Source of the DNA: Portunus trituberculatus
Lineage: Eukaryota; Arthropoda; Malacostraca; Decapoda; Portunidae
Direction: 5' to 3'
Length of the DNA: 64,000 bases
Assembly: GCF_017591435.1 (NCBI RefSeq)
Contig: NC_059257.1
Span: forward strand, 1,282,381-1,346,380
The notes under the pieces are model-generated. The model was not told where the DNA came from. It searched no databases and was given only the letters and a program-made list of their open reading frames with translations. Made by a program: the position numbers and the translations under genes. This document shows, piece by piece, positions 37,926 through 50,389 of the stretch (position 1 is its first letter; each line of letters begins with the position of its first letter).

Positions 37926-38529
37926 ACACCTGGGGGGTATTAATTGTTATTAAAAATTCTTTTCTTTTTTTTTTTTTTTATTGTATATGATAAAAAAAAG
38001 AGTATTCATCAACTTACATTCAGTTAACTCACCTGGTTGTCACCAGTTAGAGTTCAGTTCTGTTTAGTCTCCGTGATATAACTTGCCAGTTGTGGTTTAT
38101 TTTTTCCTAATAGTTTTCTACATTTATATATAAACGTGAGCTAAGTATCACTCATTCACTGATTATAAAATGCCGGTGTAAATGATATTACTGGAGACTT
38201 TAAGAGGGGTCTATGAAAGTGGTGTGTAGCTAAACTGCATACTTAATCAATAACTCTTGTATATATTCGTTTGCGAAGAAAATAATATTAAAGAAAAAAT
38301 TGTCCAAAGAACTTATATGTTTAAAATATCAAAAAGCCGAGATGGTACTCTTATTTACAGTAATAATATTCAAATCTGGCACCCACTGCTCACTGAGTTA
38401 ATCATGCCAAGGCAAACCAAGTATTTATCATTTTTTCCTTATGTCCACGCACTTCAGTGTATTTAGATCGATATATACACAAGTTCATAAAAGACCTACA
38501 CTAAACTAAAGTAGTAACGTGGTTTTCTG
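37926..38529. other. no gene seen
   Basis: AT-rich; short readings only. Confidence 0.5.
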
Positions 38530-40180
38530 AGGGAGAGAATGGCAAATGGTTAGATTAGATTAATTTATCCAAAACTTTGTTAAAAAGTTTAACAGACAAA
38601 GGACATATCATCTCTTTTGTACTTTTTTACATATTCATTAAAGATGTTATCAACACCACCAGCTTTATTGTTTTTAAGTTTACCAGTACATTTCAATACT
38701 TCAGCTTCAGTTACTTCTTTATTTAATGGGATATTAGCCTGAATGTCAACATCGATTTCTAAGTGTTCATTACTGTGTTCTGTTCCAGCTAGAGTGAGTC
38801 TAGACGCTTAAAATGCTCTTTGAGCTGTGTGACTAGAATTGGTATATCACATTTTTTTTTCTTTGTTTGCGGCAAAATTTGCCAATACAACCTGGAATCC
38901 TTGGTTTAGGCATTTCTTAACCTTAAGATAAAATCTTGTTTTTCTTTTGTTTGAACTCTTTTAATTTCCTGTTTGTATTTCTTACTCTTTCTAATCATGC
39001 CATTATAGGAGGTATCTGTCTTCAAAATGTTGTTCGTATGTTTAGCCTTATGATATTCTTGTTTACTCTCAAAACATTGCTTATCATAAGTTAACATTGC
39101 CCTACTGTTAGATTTCTGTGTATTTCTTGCATTTAGGAGGAAATGTTTTCAAGGCTGTGTCCAAAAATATATTTTCTTTCACTCGTTAGCGATTTCACTA
39201 ACAGATTTATGATCAACATTTTCTATTGCGCTCAGGACATGATTATGGTTTGTTTGGGGTATATTCGTTAGCTTTATTCTTATTCCATTTGCATGGCTTG
39301 ATATCTTTCCTATCTCTCCCAAGCAAGTTTCTTGCTTATTCTGAAAATTCTTTAAAGTAAAGGATATACCACAATGGACATCTGAAAAGAGTGGGTCAAA
39401 CCTTAGATGCTTGTACCATAGTTAACAGTACAGGTGAGTCTATTATATAGTCTGCCTTGCCAATTCTTAAATCATCACCTACTCTCCCGTTGAATATACA
39501 CACCATATTATTCTTACACGTTTCCAAAAACTTTTTACCATAACCATTAACCTTACTTTTGTCATACAAATACCTTTCTATCGGGATGTTACACTTAATT
39601 AAATTATTTATCATGCCAAATATAATGTTTGAATGGTCATCTGAAACATACTCATTAACATGATGAACATCAGAAACAACACTCGTGTGTGCATAAAGTC
39701 ACCACATATTACATGGTAATAGTCATCAATATAATAATCCAACAAAAAAGTATCCACTGTCTCGAAAAGCTCTACACTCGAAAATCTGGAATTACTTGGG
39801 GGGATATAGACAGACGTAATAATAATGTCTTCCTAAACCTAAACATGACTTGTCAAGGATAAGAGAAAGGTAGGGCATCCGAAGTCCCACAAATGAGTTT
39901 GAAACAATGCTTCAATTCAGTTTTTACAGCAATCATGATTCCAGCTGATCTGTGTAAACAGAACTTGCTTCTTACTCAATAGAAAACTTCAAAGCCAATA
40001 GTATCGAATGAATCCATCACATTCTGCATATCAATTTCATCGCATCTCATTTCACTAAAACACAATATATCATGATTTTTACACACACTGACAAACTCTG
40101 GAATTCGTAATTACTCTAAAGTCCACACACATTTAGCGACAGTATAGAAATGCCTTTGAATGTAACTGAAACATTACCAT
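38530..40180 (-). pseudogene. LINE family C: endonuclease and RT start
   Basis: Minus strand pieces: ISILSLNVCGL (endonuclease start, about 40150), CFSEMRCDEID, HVICGDFMHTR, then YLYDKSKVNGYGKKFLETC, FNGRVGDDLRIGKAD and, near 38700, VTEAEVLKCTGKLKNNKAGG, which is the segment just before RT motifs. It ends there, so RT is lost. Many stops. Confidence 0.7.
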
Positions 40181-40958
40181 CGTTACTATTAACTACGGTC
40201 TTATCTCGGGTAACAACTTTATGTTCTGGTGGACATGGTTGTGGTCCACACGTGAAGATCCGAAAGTGTGTAGTCCAGGTTTAGAGCTGTCTATGCCCAT
40301 ACTTAAGAGTCTGTTAATACTGCTCCTCCTCCCTTTCTTCTACGGCATCAACAAACCTGACATTGGAGGGATACAAGAGATACATTTGTGCCCACAGGAT
40401 GCAGAGAAAAGAGTTTGTCAGAATTAATTGAAGCGATATATATCAGAAGATTGAGAATGCGGAGCGCATTTTTATATCTATTTCAAGATAAATTGAAATA
40501 CGTACAGTTAGTGTTCCGTTTATTGTTCTCGTCTTGAAGTGTAACACCAAAATATGGGATGGCCAATGAAAGATAACAGACGAAGCTAAGTGAAATGTCC
40601 ATAAGAATGACCTCACTTTAGAAATCAATAGTCTGTTAAACAATTCAAATTCTGTTAAATAATTCATAAATTCAAATGGGTTGGGTGAAAAATACGGAAC
40701 ATAAATTGTTATATCTTTTAAAATGAGGAATACATTATTGTCTTCATGGTAGAAATTACCCTTGATTCTAGAGAGGGGACTCGAGAGTTTAGCTGCTTTG
40801 AAATTGAGGATAAAGAATATAAAAGAGAACAGCAATACCGTTACCACTGCCATCGTCATCATTGTCATCCTCATTATTATTGTACTCGTCATATGATTAT
40901 TTATATTTTTTATTACTTTTTATCATTTTCATTACTGCTTTGTTGATTGCACTTTCAG
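40181..40958. other. no gene seen
   Basis: AT-rich sequence with no recognised domain. Confidence 0.5.
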
Positions 40959-41123
40959 GCAAATAACGAAGCATCGGAGGACGTAACGAAGGCTGCGAGG
41001 AACATGGCAAGGCTTGTCTTTTTGGAACAATGCTTCAAAGATCATTTTCCAGATCAACATAAAGAAGCCTCTGAAGACTTCTGCAGTCTCTGGAACACCG
41101 GAAAATTTACTGGACAAAACTGA
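40959..41123 (+). CDS. possible terminal exon of an unknown gene
   Basis: After a good acceptor (TTGATTGCACTTTCAG) a frame of 54 codons is open to TGA: ANNEASEDVTKAARNMARLV, FLEQCFKDHFPDQHKEASED, FCSLWNTGKFTGQN. The composition is protein-like and the 5' boundary matches a splice site, but I recognise no family and see no upstream exon. Chance is possible. Confidence 0.25.
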   Translation, partial: ANNEASEDVTKAARNMARLVFLEQCFKDHFPDQHKEASEDFCSLWNTGKFTGQN

Positions 41124-41330
41124 TGAGCTTTTCCTGTGTACCTTCAGTGATTGATTATGTGGTTTCCCTTCTTCACCACCATATGAATAATGTCATTATT
41201 AATTGTATGTAGGGATTGAGTGGTTAACTGATTGACTATTTAGCATCTTAGTAATAAAGTAATAAGGCTATATAGCACCTAACAACATTTTGTTAAATAA
41301 GTTTCTTTTATCAACAGTTAATGTTTAGTG

Positions 41331-41664
41331 CAGTGATTCGTAACCAGGGGTCCATGAAAGAATTTCAAGGGGTTCATAGAGATTCTACTTATTTTTGAAT
41401 TTATTATACTGGAATTAGGAGACATGTGGCTCAGAATAAAATTCATACTACTGTACGCAATCCTTAAAACTGAATGCTTAAATGCTAGAATTGTTCTACA
41501 TTAGCTAACGGTATCAGGGGTGTCATACTCACGGCCCACGTGACAAATTTGGCCCTTGGGATGGTCATGAGTGAGCCCGCTTAACCTTATTTCGTTGTAG
41601 GGGTCCACAGGTGAAAAAGTGACTGGAAAAAGGGGGAACGGGACAAAAATGGTTGGAGCCACTG
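41331..41664. mobile_element. hAT-like MITE, 334 bp
   Basis: It begins CAGTGATTCGTAACC and ends GGTTGGAGCCACTG, complementary ends with the CAGTG hAT terminus. The flanks GTTTAGTG (41323-41330) and GTTAAGTG (41665-41672) form an 8-bp target duplication with one mismatch. A CAGGGGTGTCATACTC segment inside resembles another hAT end. Confidence 0.7.
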
Positions 41665-41672
41665 GTTAAGTG

Positions 41673-42544
41673 TCTTTGTGCCACATTGCTTACGTTAGGG
41701 TAATGGTTCACCGAGTGCGTAAACTGTGTGCCAGAAGTACGATTCGAGTGAAGCTACGGTAGCATCACCCCTCACACTGTTGTAACAGCTATTAAATACT
41801 TACAAAATTTGTAGTAGAAAATTTTCAAGTAAAATATTGCCAGTTGATATGTTTCGCTGTTGTGGTACAAAATATTATAGTTCCTCCTGTTATAGAACGC
41901 ATCCGGGTCAGGTTGTTGTTAGTGGTACGCCATTAGAAGAAGTTTCAATAGGAGGTTAGATAATTCTTTGGTGGTAAGTGGATATAGGTAGGTATGTTAT
42001 ATGTTTTTTGTAAAGGAACTGTCACATTTTTTTTTTTCTTTTCTTTATACCATGTAGGCTTTTCACGGGAATTTCTGGGCTAAAGGGGATACTTTTTGTG
42101 GTACCTCCTATCTCAAAGGCCACCCGCTAGGAAACCGTTGCCCCGATTGAGGAAGCCTAACCTACACTCGGACCGTGAACAGGATCCGAACCCGATTTGG
42201 TGGATTCAGGCGACTTCCCTTATTTTGTTTGATCTTCTGATGTACTTATCTGACTGTCCTCCCGAAGGGCTCGACGTCAGAAATATTCTCATGAGTCATA
42301 TACAGTATTTTAGTGTTGTTTGATATATTGTAATTTAGACTGTTGTTCTCATTGCCATATGACAGCTTCTATCTTTCATAATAAGTTAGATACGTAAATT
42401 ATCTAATCTTAAAATTCTAATTAGATTTTTTTTTTTTTACCGATATTCATAATCTTTTTACTTATCATTATATTTCGATGTTAAGGATAATTGAATTTGG
42501 TTAATTGTGACTAGGTTTGATTTTGTCCAGGTTGGCTTGCTTTC
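41673..42544. other. no gene seen
   Basis: Unique AT-rich sequence. A segment around 42110-42220 (CGTTGCCCCGATTGAGG, GGATCCGAACCCGA) looks like a repeat fragment but is unassigned. Confidence 0.45.
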
Positions 42545-42579
42545 GTCATTACTATTATTATTATTATTATTATTATTAA

Positions 42580-42637
<58 letters not shown>

Positions 42638-42770
42638 GTTATTATTGTTGTTATTTTTATTATTGTTGTTGTTATGATTATTATTATTGTTCTTATTATA
42701 ATTATTATGTTATTATGATTATTATCATTATCATTATCAATATTATTATTATTATTATTGTTATTAGAAT
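42545..42770. repeat. ATT trinucleotide tract
   Basis: ATT repeat with GTT interruptions. Confidence 0.95.
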
Positions 42771-42994
42771 GAAAATGAGTAGTGACTGATTAGCGTGAAC
42801 AGTTGGGCAGGATCTTATGCACTGTGCTTGTACTGTACACTGAAAATATGGCGTTGCTTTCAGATTAATGTTTAAATAAATAGTATTAAGCAATTTCATA
42901 ACAGCAGAGCTACCCTCATAACAAAAAGATTTATTGTTATTGCTTGTTGGTACTTAGTAAAAGTGTTCTTCTTGTAATCTGTGTTATGCTGAGC

Positions 42995-43200
42995 CGAGGT
43001 GGGCAGCTCATGATTCTTCTCCTCTGACTGACTGTCTTGAGCCTCTTTCTTATTGCAGCGATGTCGCATCTCTTGCTATTTTCTACCATTATTTGCATGA
43101 CAACTGCTCTTCTAACCTTGCTAACTCCATACCTAGCACTCTCCCTCCACAAGATTTTTATTCTTTCTATCATGCCTATTATGTCTACCTTTTTAATGCA
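42995..43200 (+). pseudogene. LINE family A 3'-coding fragment
   Basis: It reads SPLTDCLEPLSYC, VASLAIFYHYLHDNCSSNLA, YSFYHAYYV. Same segment as at 15.6 and 24.7 kb. Confidence 0.75.
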
Positions 43201-43660
43201 GGATACTAAAAACTGAAATTTTCACCACATATAAATAAACATTAGTGTTTATATTCATATTTTACAGACTTTTTATTATCTGATGAAACGTTTTAACATA
43301 CCAATGGTCATATTTCCCTTATGTTAAGTCCAATTGGTTTCAACCTTTAGTATGTTTTTTTTTTTTTTTATGTAAAAAGTATTCTGTAAATTTCATGAAG
43401 ATTGGATGAGTGATAGAGCGTTTTTTTCGTTTTTTTTTTTTCACAGGCTTTATTTTTCAGTTAATTACTTAAAAAAAAAAAATACCATAAAAACTTTGTA
43501 CATATACCTAATTTTTGTTAGAATTAGTTTTCATCTTTTTTTTTTTTTCAAAAGAAGAAAAGGAGATAAGAAGTATGCCGTGATTGTGTAGTGGTGACGA
43601 TTAATATGCAAGTGAGTGATGTGACGACAAGTTGTGCATTTGCACACTTGACACTCGCCG
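43201..43660. other. no gene seen
   Basis: T-rich; poly-T runs. Confidence 0.5.
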
Positions 43661-44295
43661 CACCGAACTATCTATGTGGGGGGGATGAGTGGGAGTCTCT
43701 GCAAGGGTGCTACCAGAGCCCCATCCCCCCATCAGTACTGGCGTCTCCTTGACAGACACGGGGGGTACCCCAGACGGGTCGCCCTTAGGCACCCGCGGGC
43801 CCAATGGCTATGCCGACAGATGGAAGGAGTGCGGATGTGTTCCTGTCTAGCACTGGCCACACCCAGCTACGTCTGTGGGGGCGGGGATGAAATGAGAATA
43901 TCTGCATGGGTGCTTCCCACCCCACCCCCCCATCAGTGCTGGCCGATCCCTGACTTGACAGACACGGGAGGGGTACCTCAGACAGGCGCCATGCTGGCGC
44001 CCGCAGGCCTCCCTTAAAACCCAGGCTGCGAGACAGAAATATAATACATAATAACAAAAATATGAATACAAAGCCATAAGACAACAAAACGTAAAAAAAA
44101 AAACAATGGGTGTTGATATGAAAGCCGACTTTCTCGGATTGGGGTGTGAGATGGTAATGGGGGTGCTGTGTTGCCGTGCCCCTTCCCCGGGATCAGTCCG
44201 GTGCCCCCTTAATGCCTAGGATGCGAGACAGAAAAATAATGAAAAAAAACAAAAGAATGATTATAAAGCCATAAGACAAAAAATATTAAAAAAAC
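43661..44295. repeat. G/C-rich tandem repeat, about 190-bp units
   Basis: Two units share GGGATGA, TCTGCA-GGGTGCT, CCCCCCATCAGT, TTGACAGACACGGG and CAGACGGG or CAGACAGG. The following A-rich block with GCGAGACAGAAA and AAAGCCATAAGACAA is repeated at 44018 and 44205. Confidence 0.75.
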
Positions 44296-44314
44296 GCTAG
44301 AACCAGCGTCACAC

Positions 44315-44720
44315 CTACGCACGGATGCCGCGGATGGCTGTGTAGAGAGTACGGACGTGACGGTACGGAGACAGTACAGATTTTTTACCGTAACTAACCA
44401 AAATTGGCGTGGTCAGTACGGAGACAAGACGGATGCAGCATGGATTGAGCGGCGGATGGTCTAATTTGTCGAAATTTCCGCGGATGGTGACGGATGCAGT
44501 ACGGTAAGAGTACTGGTGTCACGGACACAGTGCGGTTTTCATTGGAGAGCACGGACCTCAGGACGCGGAGGCAACACGGAGGCCGCGTATGGAGTACGTA
44601 GAGAGTACATAGAGAGTACGGAGGTCGCGGATGGATGGATGGATTTTAAATAAGGCCCGCCACCGGAGGTCGCGAGAGCGTACGCAGGCAGTACGGAAAG
44701 TGCGGATACAGCGCGGATTT
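44315..44720. repeat. ACGGA-rich degenerate short tandem repeat
   Basis: TACGGA, GCGGATGG and CAGTACGG recur about every 10-25 bp. It could be the subterminal region of a DNA transposon. Confidence 0.6.
44630..44663 (-). mobile_element. 34-bp extremely truncated LINE tail with 11-bp target duplication
   Basis: CGGAGGTCGCG is present at 44619-44629 and 44664-44674. The insert's complement ends ATTTAAAATCCATCCATC, like the LINE B 3' end. Confidence 0.65.
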
Positions 44721-44914
44721 ATTACATTACGGACACAGTACGGACGAATGCTAGATTGTCAAAATATATACGGTTGTATTATTTGGGCCCAAATCATTCA
44801 CACCCTGCATTCCGATCACTCACATAGTACTCCAAGATGTGGCTTACAAGTGAAGAGAGGAGACTAGTACAACTAACGGAATTGGTTCTTCAATGGATAG
44901 ATACACTTGGAAAG

Positions 44915-45130
44915 TCAAGATGGATAGATTAGGCTTTAGGCGCCGCAACGGCGAAGGTCATTTAGCGCCGCAACTAAATGTTAATGAAGTAAAAAGGGCT
45001 TAAAAGAAAAATTATAAAATAACTAAAACCAATTGAAAACAATAAAATGAAAGGTAGCTAGAAAAAAAAACTATAATAAAATTAAATAAAACTAACATCA
45101 TTGCCTAATTTATTCATAAATTTTACGTGA
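44915..45130 (-). mobile_element. LINE family B 3' UTR fragment
   Basis: The complement contains GGCGCTAAATGACCTTCGCC and GTTGCGGCGCC, then ATCCATC, matching the end of the copy at 32211-32400. Confidence 0.6.
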
Positions 45131-45174
45131 AAAAACCATAATTAGATTTTAGAATAAGAAATGTTTTGCAGAAC

Positions 45175-46734
45175 ATTTGATCTTGATCTTGATCTTGATG
45201 CTACAGGTGGCTCGGGATCGCTCCGGAGCCAGGCCTTTGGATCTGCAGCTCCTGTAAAGGAAAAAAAATAATAAATAAATAAATAAATAAAACACAACAA
45301 GCAGAAAAAAAAGCAGCATTCTGTTGACTAATCATCCCTACACCTTGCTCGCCACATTCTCTCCAGAAACTCCTTCACAGCCTCAATCATCCTTTCACTC
45401 ATCTCTCTACACATTCCCAGCAGCAACACTATCCATTCCCTTCCTGTCTTCTCCACTCTTTCATTCCTATTATGCCCTAATTCACTCAAACATCACTTGC
45501 ATCATCTCATGTCTGTCTCTCTCATACTTTTCACACTCCAGCATGACATGCTTCACCGTCTCGTTCTCCTCCATTTCACACATCTGGCACACTTTGCTGC
45601 GGGACTCAGATCACCTGTAGTTCCTTGCATTCACATCTATACACTGTACCCTAGCTCGGAAGAGATCACCACCCAGGCTGCCATCATACCACCTTTCATA
45701 CATCGGGGCTTCCTTTTCCTTGTACCATTCCAGGGTACTCTTTCGTTCCATCCCATTCTTCCATATATTCAGTCCCACCCACTTCACCTCTCTGTCTATC
45801 TCACTCTTCCATTTCCTTGCATCCCATTCAGTTCCTACCCTGCCTCCTCTTGTCACGATCCATTCACGCTCACTTTGATTCCTCCCAGCCATTCTCATCC
45901 CCATACCACTTGTAAACCACTCCTCTCTGTCATTCTCATGCACCTCTTCCTCCACTGACTCCCACTTTCATTCCACAGGTACACCTTCCTCACTATTCTT
46001 TCATCATCCATTCTTTCCAGCCTGACCTTGTATCTAAGTGTGGCTTTAACTAGTCTTTCCCTAAAGGTGCTCCATCCCATATCCCCTCTCAAAGCTTCTA
46101 CTGCTGTGTACCTTGGAGCATTCAGTGCCATTCTACCTATTCTATTTTGTCCCACTTCTAGCTTGTCAATTTCACTTTCATTCCATGCAATCACATCCAT
46201 ACCATTCATTATGCTGGGCACAGCCACACTTTTCCATACTTCTCTCAGCGCATCATATTTGCTTGCTCTCATTCTTGCTGCACTCCCCAATCGTCCTACC
46301 CACTGATTCACTAAACCTAACTTTTCATTCTTTGTCTTTTCACACCCAATTGGACTCACCCACATCCCCAAGTACTTGTATTCTCGTGCCTGATTCATTT
46401 CCTTCTCTCCAATTCTCCATAATGCATTGCTTTCATCCTCAGACCTATTCACTATCATCACCTTACTTTTTTCACTACAAAACCTAACTCCAAGTCTCTC
46501 CCATATCCATTCACAACATCCAACATTCTCTGCAACTCAACTACTGACTCACTCATGACCGCCACATCATCTGCATAAAGGAGCACCCCTATCTTCTCAT
46601 TCCCAACTCTTCCTCCTGCATTCATTCTTCTCAATCTGGCTGCTAACTCTTCTGTACACAAACCGAAAAGGACTGGTGACAAAATATATCCTTGCCTAAC
46701 TCTTCTCTCACTCTTCACCCAGTCTGTCTCTATA

Positions 46735-46737
<3 letters not shown>
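45175..46737 (-). pseudogene. LINE family D: RT end to 3' terminus
   Basis: Minus strand: RRVRQGYILSPVLFGLCTEE, VGVLLYADDVAVMSES-like motif C, then EMNQAREYKYLGMWVSP, NGMDVIAWNESEIDKLEVGQ, NRIGRMALNAPRYTAVEALR, and a C-terminal CQMCEMEE...VKHVMLECEKY (zinc-like CxxC...H...C). The 3' end has a GATCTT (AAGATC on minus) repeat at 45179-45200. The 5' end is cut by a CT repeat at 46738-46791. One frame shift near 46460. Confidence 0.85.

Positions 46738-46791
<54 letters not shown>
46738..46791. repeat. CT microsatellite
   Basis: Pure CT. Confidence 0.95.
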
Positions 46792-46795
<4 letters not shown>

Positions 46796-47099
46796 CTTAC
46801 TATCGGGCGCCTTATGACCTCCCTGTCGTGAAGCTGTATTGAAGTCACCAGTTCACCCGTCCCTTTTCCCCCTCACCTTAATGGCATCCATTTCTCGTCG
46901 AACTGGCTACTGTCTCACCGGTAAGTGTACATTTCATCCTTCAGTGCATTTCACTCCCCCCTATCACAACAGTCTGGTTCCACTCCCTTCACAACGCTCT
47001 GTTCTCTCACCACAAGGTCACAAAGATGATCGGTAGGGTTTTTCTAGAGTATTTTTCCAATTAATAATGTACGAATCTTATCATTCTGCCTTTAGAAAG
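46792..47099. other. no gene seen
   Basis: Unique sequence without recognisable motifs. Confidence 0.5.
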
Positions 47100-47202
47100 C
47101 TTAAAACATTTTAAAAACTCGTTTAAACTTAAATAAAGCCGTCTAACGTCGAATCACATCCAAAACTCATGGTAAAAATGCATCGCAGTACTGAAGGCTT
47201 AA
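47100..47202. mobile_element. right half of a third TTAA-type MITE
   Basis: CTCATGGTAAAAATGCATCG, CAGTACTGAAGGCTTAA resembles the right end of the element at 10985-11197. The left half is not recognisable. Confidence 0.5.
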
Positions 47203-47388
47203 AGACTTGCTTGCCAAATCACTTAACTACACACTAATTATGTTTAGAGTTTGTTTCTGCAACGCCACAAATCACCACTCAAGTCACCAAGCAAGAACAA
47301 AGGCAGATATTCTCTGGTGCATCGTTAGTATAGTGAAAGCCTTCCCGCAAAGCTTTGTGTTGTCTATAAGCACGTCCCACAATAATTG

Positions 47389-47691
47389 ACGGTAGGTGGC
47401 GTAGTGGATAAGGTGGTGAGCGTGGGATCGGGCACACGTCCACGCGTAGGTTCGAATCCCGTCACATACCGCTTTGAAGCTATGACATTTGTGAAGTGGT
47501 TTGAAGTTAGCTACATGTCACCATGATACCCAGGCTCCAGGTGGTTACACCAAAGATGAACTTAGGTGGTGATATGGCCCTAATATGGGAATCAATATAA
47601 GTAAAATTGCCTGCGCCACTAACAGGTGGAAGCTTAATAGTGCTTCTCACATATGCTCTACAGGCGCTATAGGCCATAACATAAAAAAAAA
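47389..47691 (+). repeat. tRNA-derived SINE, copy 5 (full length)
   Basis: Head GGTAGGTGGCGTAGTGGATA, B box GGTTCGAATCCCG, full body and an A-rich end. The best preserved copy in the window. Confidence 0.9.
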
Positions 47692-48042
47692 TCATTGTTT
47701 TCTGTACTGAACACTGACCCAGAAGTCTTCCTCACTATCGATCCAGCAATATCACACGTGGTTATTGTGGTGGTGAGGTAATCTTTGTTACAGATACACA
47801 CTCCGCCACCACCTTCCTTGCCACACCTGTAGGCATTGTTTCATAATACAAAGGACTAAAACTGCCACTTCCAAACACTGATGAAGATAGCTTGCTGTTG
47901 TGGAGATTGGTGGCGGAAAAGGTGCGGGTGGTGGTTCCAGGCGGCTCCTTCATTCAAGAGCAACAAGTTGATCTCATAGTGCGGATTCTTTCGATCACAT
48001 TTGACAGTCACATACAGCATTGTTCAAGCTTTCTCTAATACT
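47692..48042. other. no assigned gene
   Basis: The minus strand has a glycine-rich GKEGGGGVCICN stretch that could be a decayed retroelement endonuclease, too weak to call. Confidence 0.35.
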
Positions 48043-48178
48043 ATAGTCTGACCATTTTATAAAGATCGTTTAGTCGTTGGCTTTTTCGGGGATTTCCCGG
48101 CCTGCGGTGCTGCCAAACCTTGTGCTGGGTAAATTAAGGGATTATAGCTATGTGTCAATGAGGATCGTCCTTCTCACA

Positions 48179-48181
<3 letters not shown>

Positions 48182-48244
<63 letters not shown>
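48182..48244. repeat. CT microsatellite in T2
   Basis: Pure CT near the left terminus, as in T1. Confidence 0.95.
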
Positions 48245-48249
<5 letters not shown>

Positions 48250-48345
48250 CACATAATTTATATTTCATGCAAATATATTTCTCTCAGAGATAGAAAGTAT
48301 AGTAAATTACTAACATTTGAGAAAAGAATCGACCTGTCAGTCAGT

Positions 48346-48665
<320 letters not shown>

Positions 48666-48857
48666 CTGGGTGGTAGCAGGAGAGGAAGTGAACCATGGTA
48701 ACACGATCACTTTGACCTGTGACAGCACTCGGTCAACCAGAGAGATGTGACAACGCTCGGAGGAAAAGTTGTCAAGTGTTGTTGTGTTTGCAAAAACAAT
48801 GCAAAATATATTAAAGAATAAACACAAATTACTCTAACTTGCCTCTTTAGAGCATCA

Positions 48858-50389
48858 TGCTGGACTTACACATACACGATTGTGGTGCCCCGACAGGCAC
48901 GATTGGAATTGGGGCTAAAAAGTGCACGATTGCTCCCGATTATACAGGACAGGGCCGAGAGCCGGGAAAGACACGATTATCGGGCATATCGGGGGAGTGA
49001 TCGGGGTGGTGTCGCACCTAACGTGGCACTGTCGCCCCGGCATGAAATGATGATACGCTCTTTTCGGCGCGACAGGGGCAATGAACCCCTGACGAACCCC
49101 CGACAACACCCTCATTTGCAAATTGCATCGCCCCATATCGCCCCATACTTCCAGGCAGGGGCGTATCATCGTTGCATTCGGGGCGAAAGAAGCGATGGTA
49201 AGGGTGTGTCGAAGCGACAGCCCCGATGCATGCCACGACATGTATATAGGCAGCCCGCCACAACACCAGGTAAACACTCCAGCACCAGCCCTCAACAGTG
49301 CCACATCACCAGTGACTCAACACCACCACAAGCATGGACAGTTCCACGAAGGAACTAATTATGCTGGGGGTATGTGGTATGAGATACCACTTACTGAGGG
49401 CTCTTGTCCTCGACCAGTTTCTACTACCAGAGCCAAAACCAAAACGGAAGCGAAGGGCCTGGATGTGGCTCTACCTCCAGAAAAGACCGAGGTTTGGACA
49501 CTACAACTCCCTCATGGACGAATTGTATAAGGAGAACCCAGACCTGTACAAGAATTACACCAGGATGGACATGCTTGGTGTGGCATCTTTGACAGGACAG
49601 GGAGCTCTTTGACAGCATCCTCGAGGCCGTGACCCCAATCATCGAGAGGAAGACTAGTAGATGGCGGAAACCCATCGACCCTAGCACACAGGTTGCCATC
49701 ACCCTGCATTACCTTGCCACAGGGGACTCCTACAAATCCCTACAGTATGCATTTCGTGTGGCACATAACACCATATGTGGCATTGTTCCTGACACCTGCA
49801 ACGCCATTGTTTCGGCCTTTGCACCCACACTCCTCCGTCTCCCCGCCACACCTGAAGAGTAGCTACAGGTCTCCAAAGATTTCGAACAGAAATGGCACCT
49901 CCCTCACTGCATAGGCTCTCTGGATGGCAAGCATATCTGTATACGGGTGGCAGAGCGGGGTGAGAGAGCCGACTGGCGTGAACATGTCGCCTGTGACGGT
50001 AGGCGGGAGCGCCGGTGCTGCCCTCTACATACGTCATCACAGTTCCCGCCGCCCCTGCCGCCCCTCGCGGCCCACAAGGGAGCGATGGTGCAACGATAGC
50101 CCCGTACTATTCGCTCCTGTCGCCCATTTCGCCCTGATAATCCCCGATAACTACGCTGTTTGACATTTGTCGGCCAGTCCGCTGAGAATTTTGAACAGGT
50201 TCAAAATTTTTGCCCCGATACCCGGACATCCCCCGCAACGCCCGCATGCGTCATATGTTGCCCGATGACCCCCTTAACACCCCGATCACGCACGATTGAT
50301 GCCCCGATAGTGTTTTTTCGTCCCCCGTTGCCAAATTTCAGCCATCGTGCCTGTCGGGGCACCACGATCGTGTATATGTGAGTCCAGCA
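48858..50389 (+). mobile_element. Harbinger element, structurally complete ends, 1532 bp
   Basis: Terminal inverted repeats of about 45 bp start TGCTGGACTTACACATACAC and share GTGGTGCCCCGACAGGCACG. TCA lies immediately outside both ends (48855-48857 and 50390-50392), the 3-bp duplication expected of PIF/Harbinger. Many CCCCGAT/GCCCC motifs lie inside both ends. The transposase is truncated, so the element is non-autonomous. Confidence 0.9.
49334..49990 (+). pseudogene. HARBI1-like transposase, N-terminal half
   Basis: It begins MDSSTKELIMLGVCGMRYHL and has a basic KPKRKRRAWMW (about residue 36), then LYKENPDLYKNYTRMD. After a frame shift at about 49590: PIIERKTSRWRKPIDPSTQV, ITLHYLATGDSYKSLQYAFR, HNTICGIVPDT. 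After one stop: FEQKWHLPHCIGSLDGKHIC. The LPHC(I/L)GS(L/M)DGKH block holds the first catalytic Asp of DDE_Tnp_4. The second and third catalytic residues are deleted. Confidence 0.85.
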
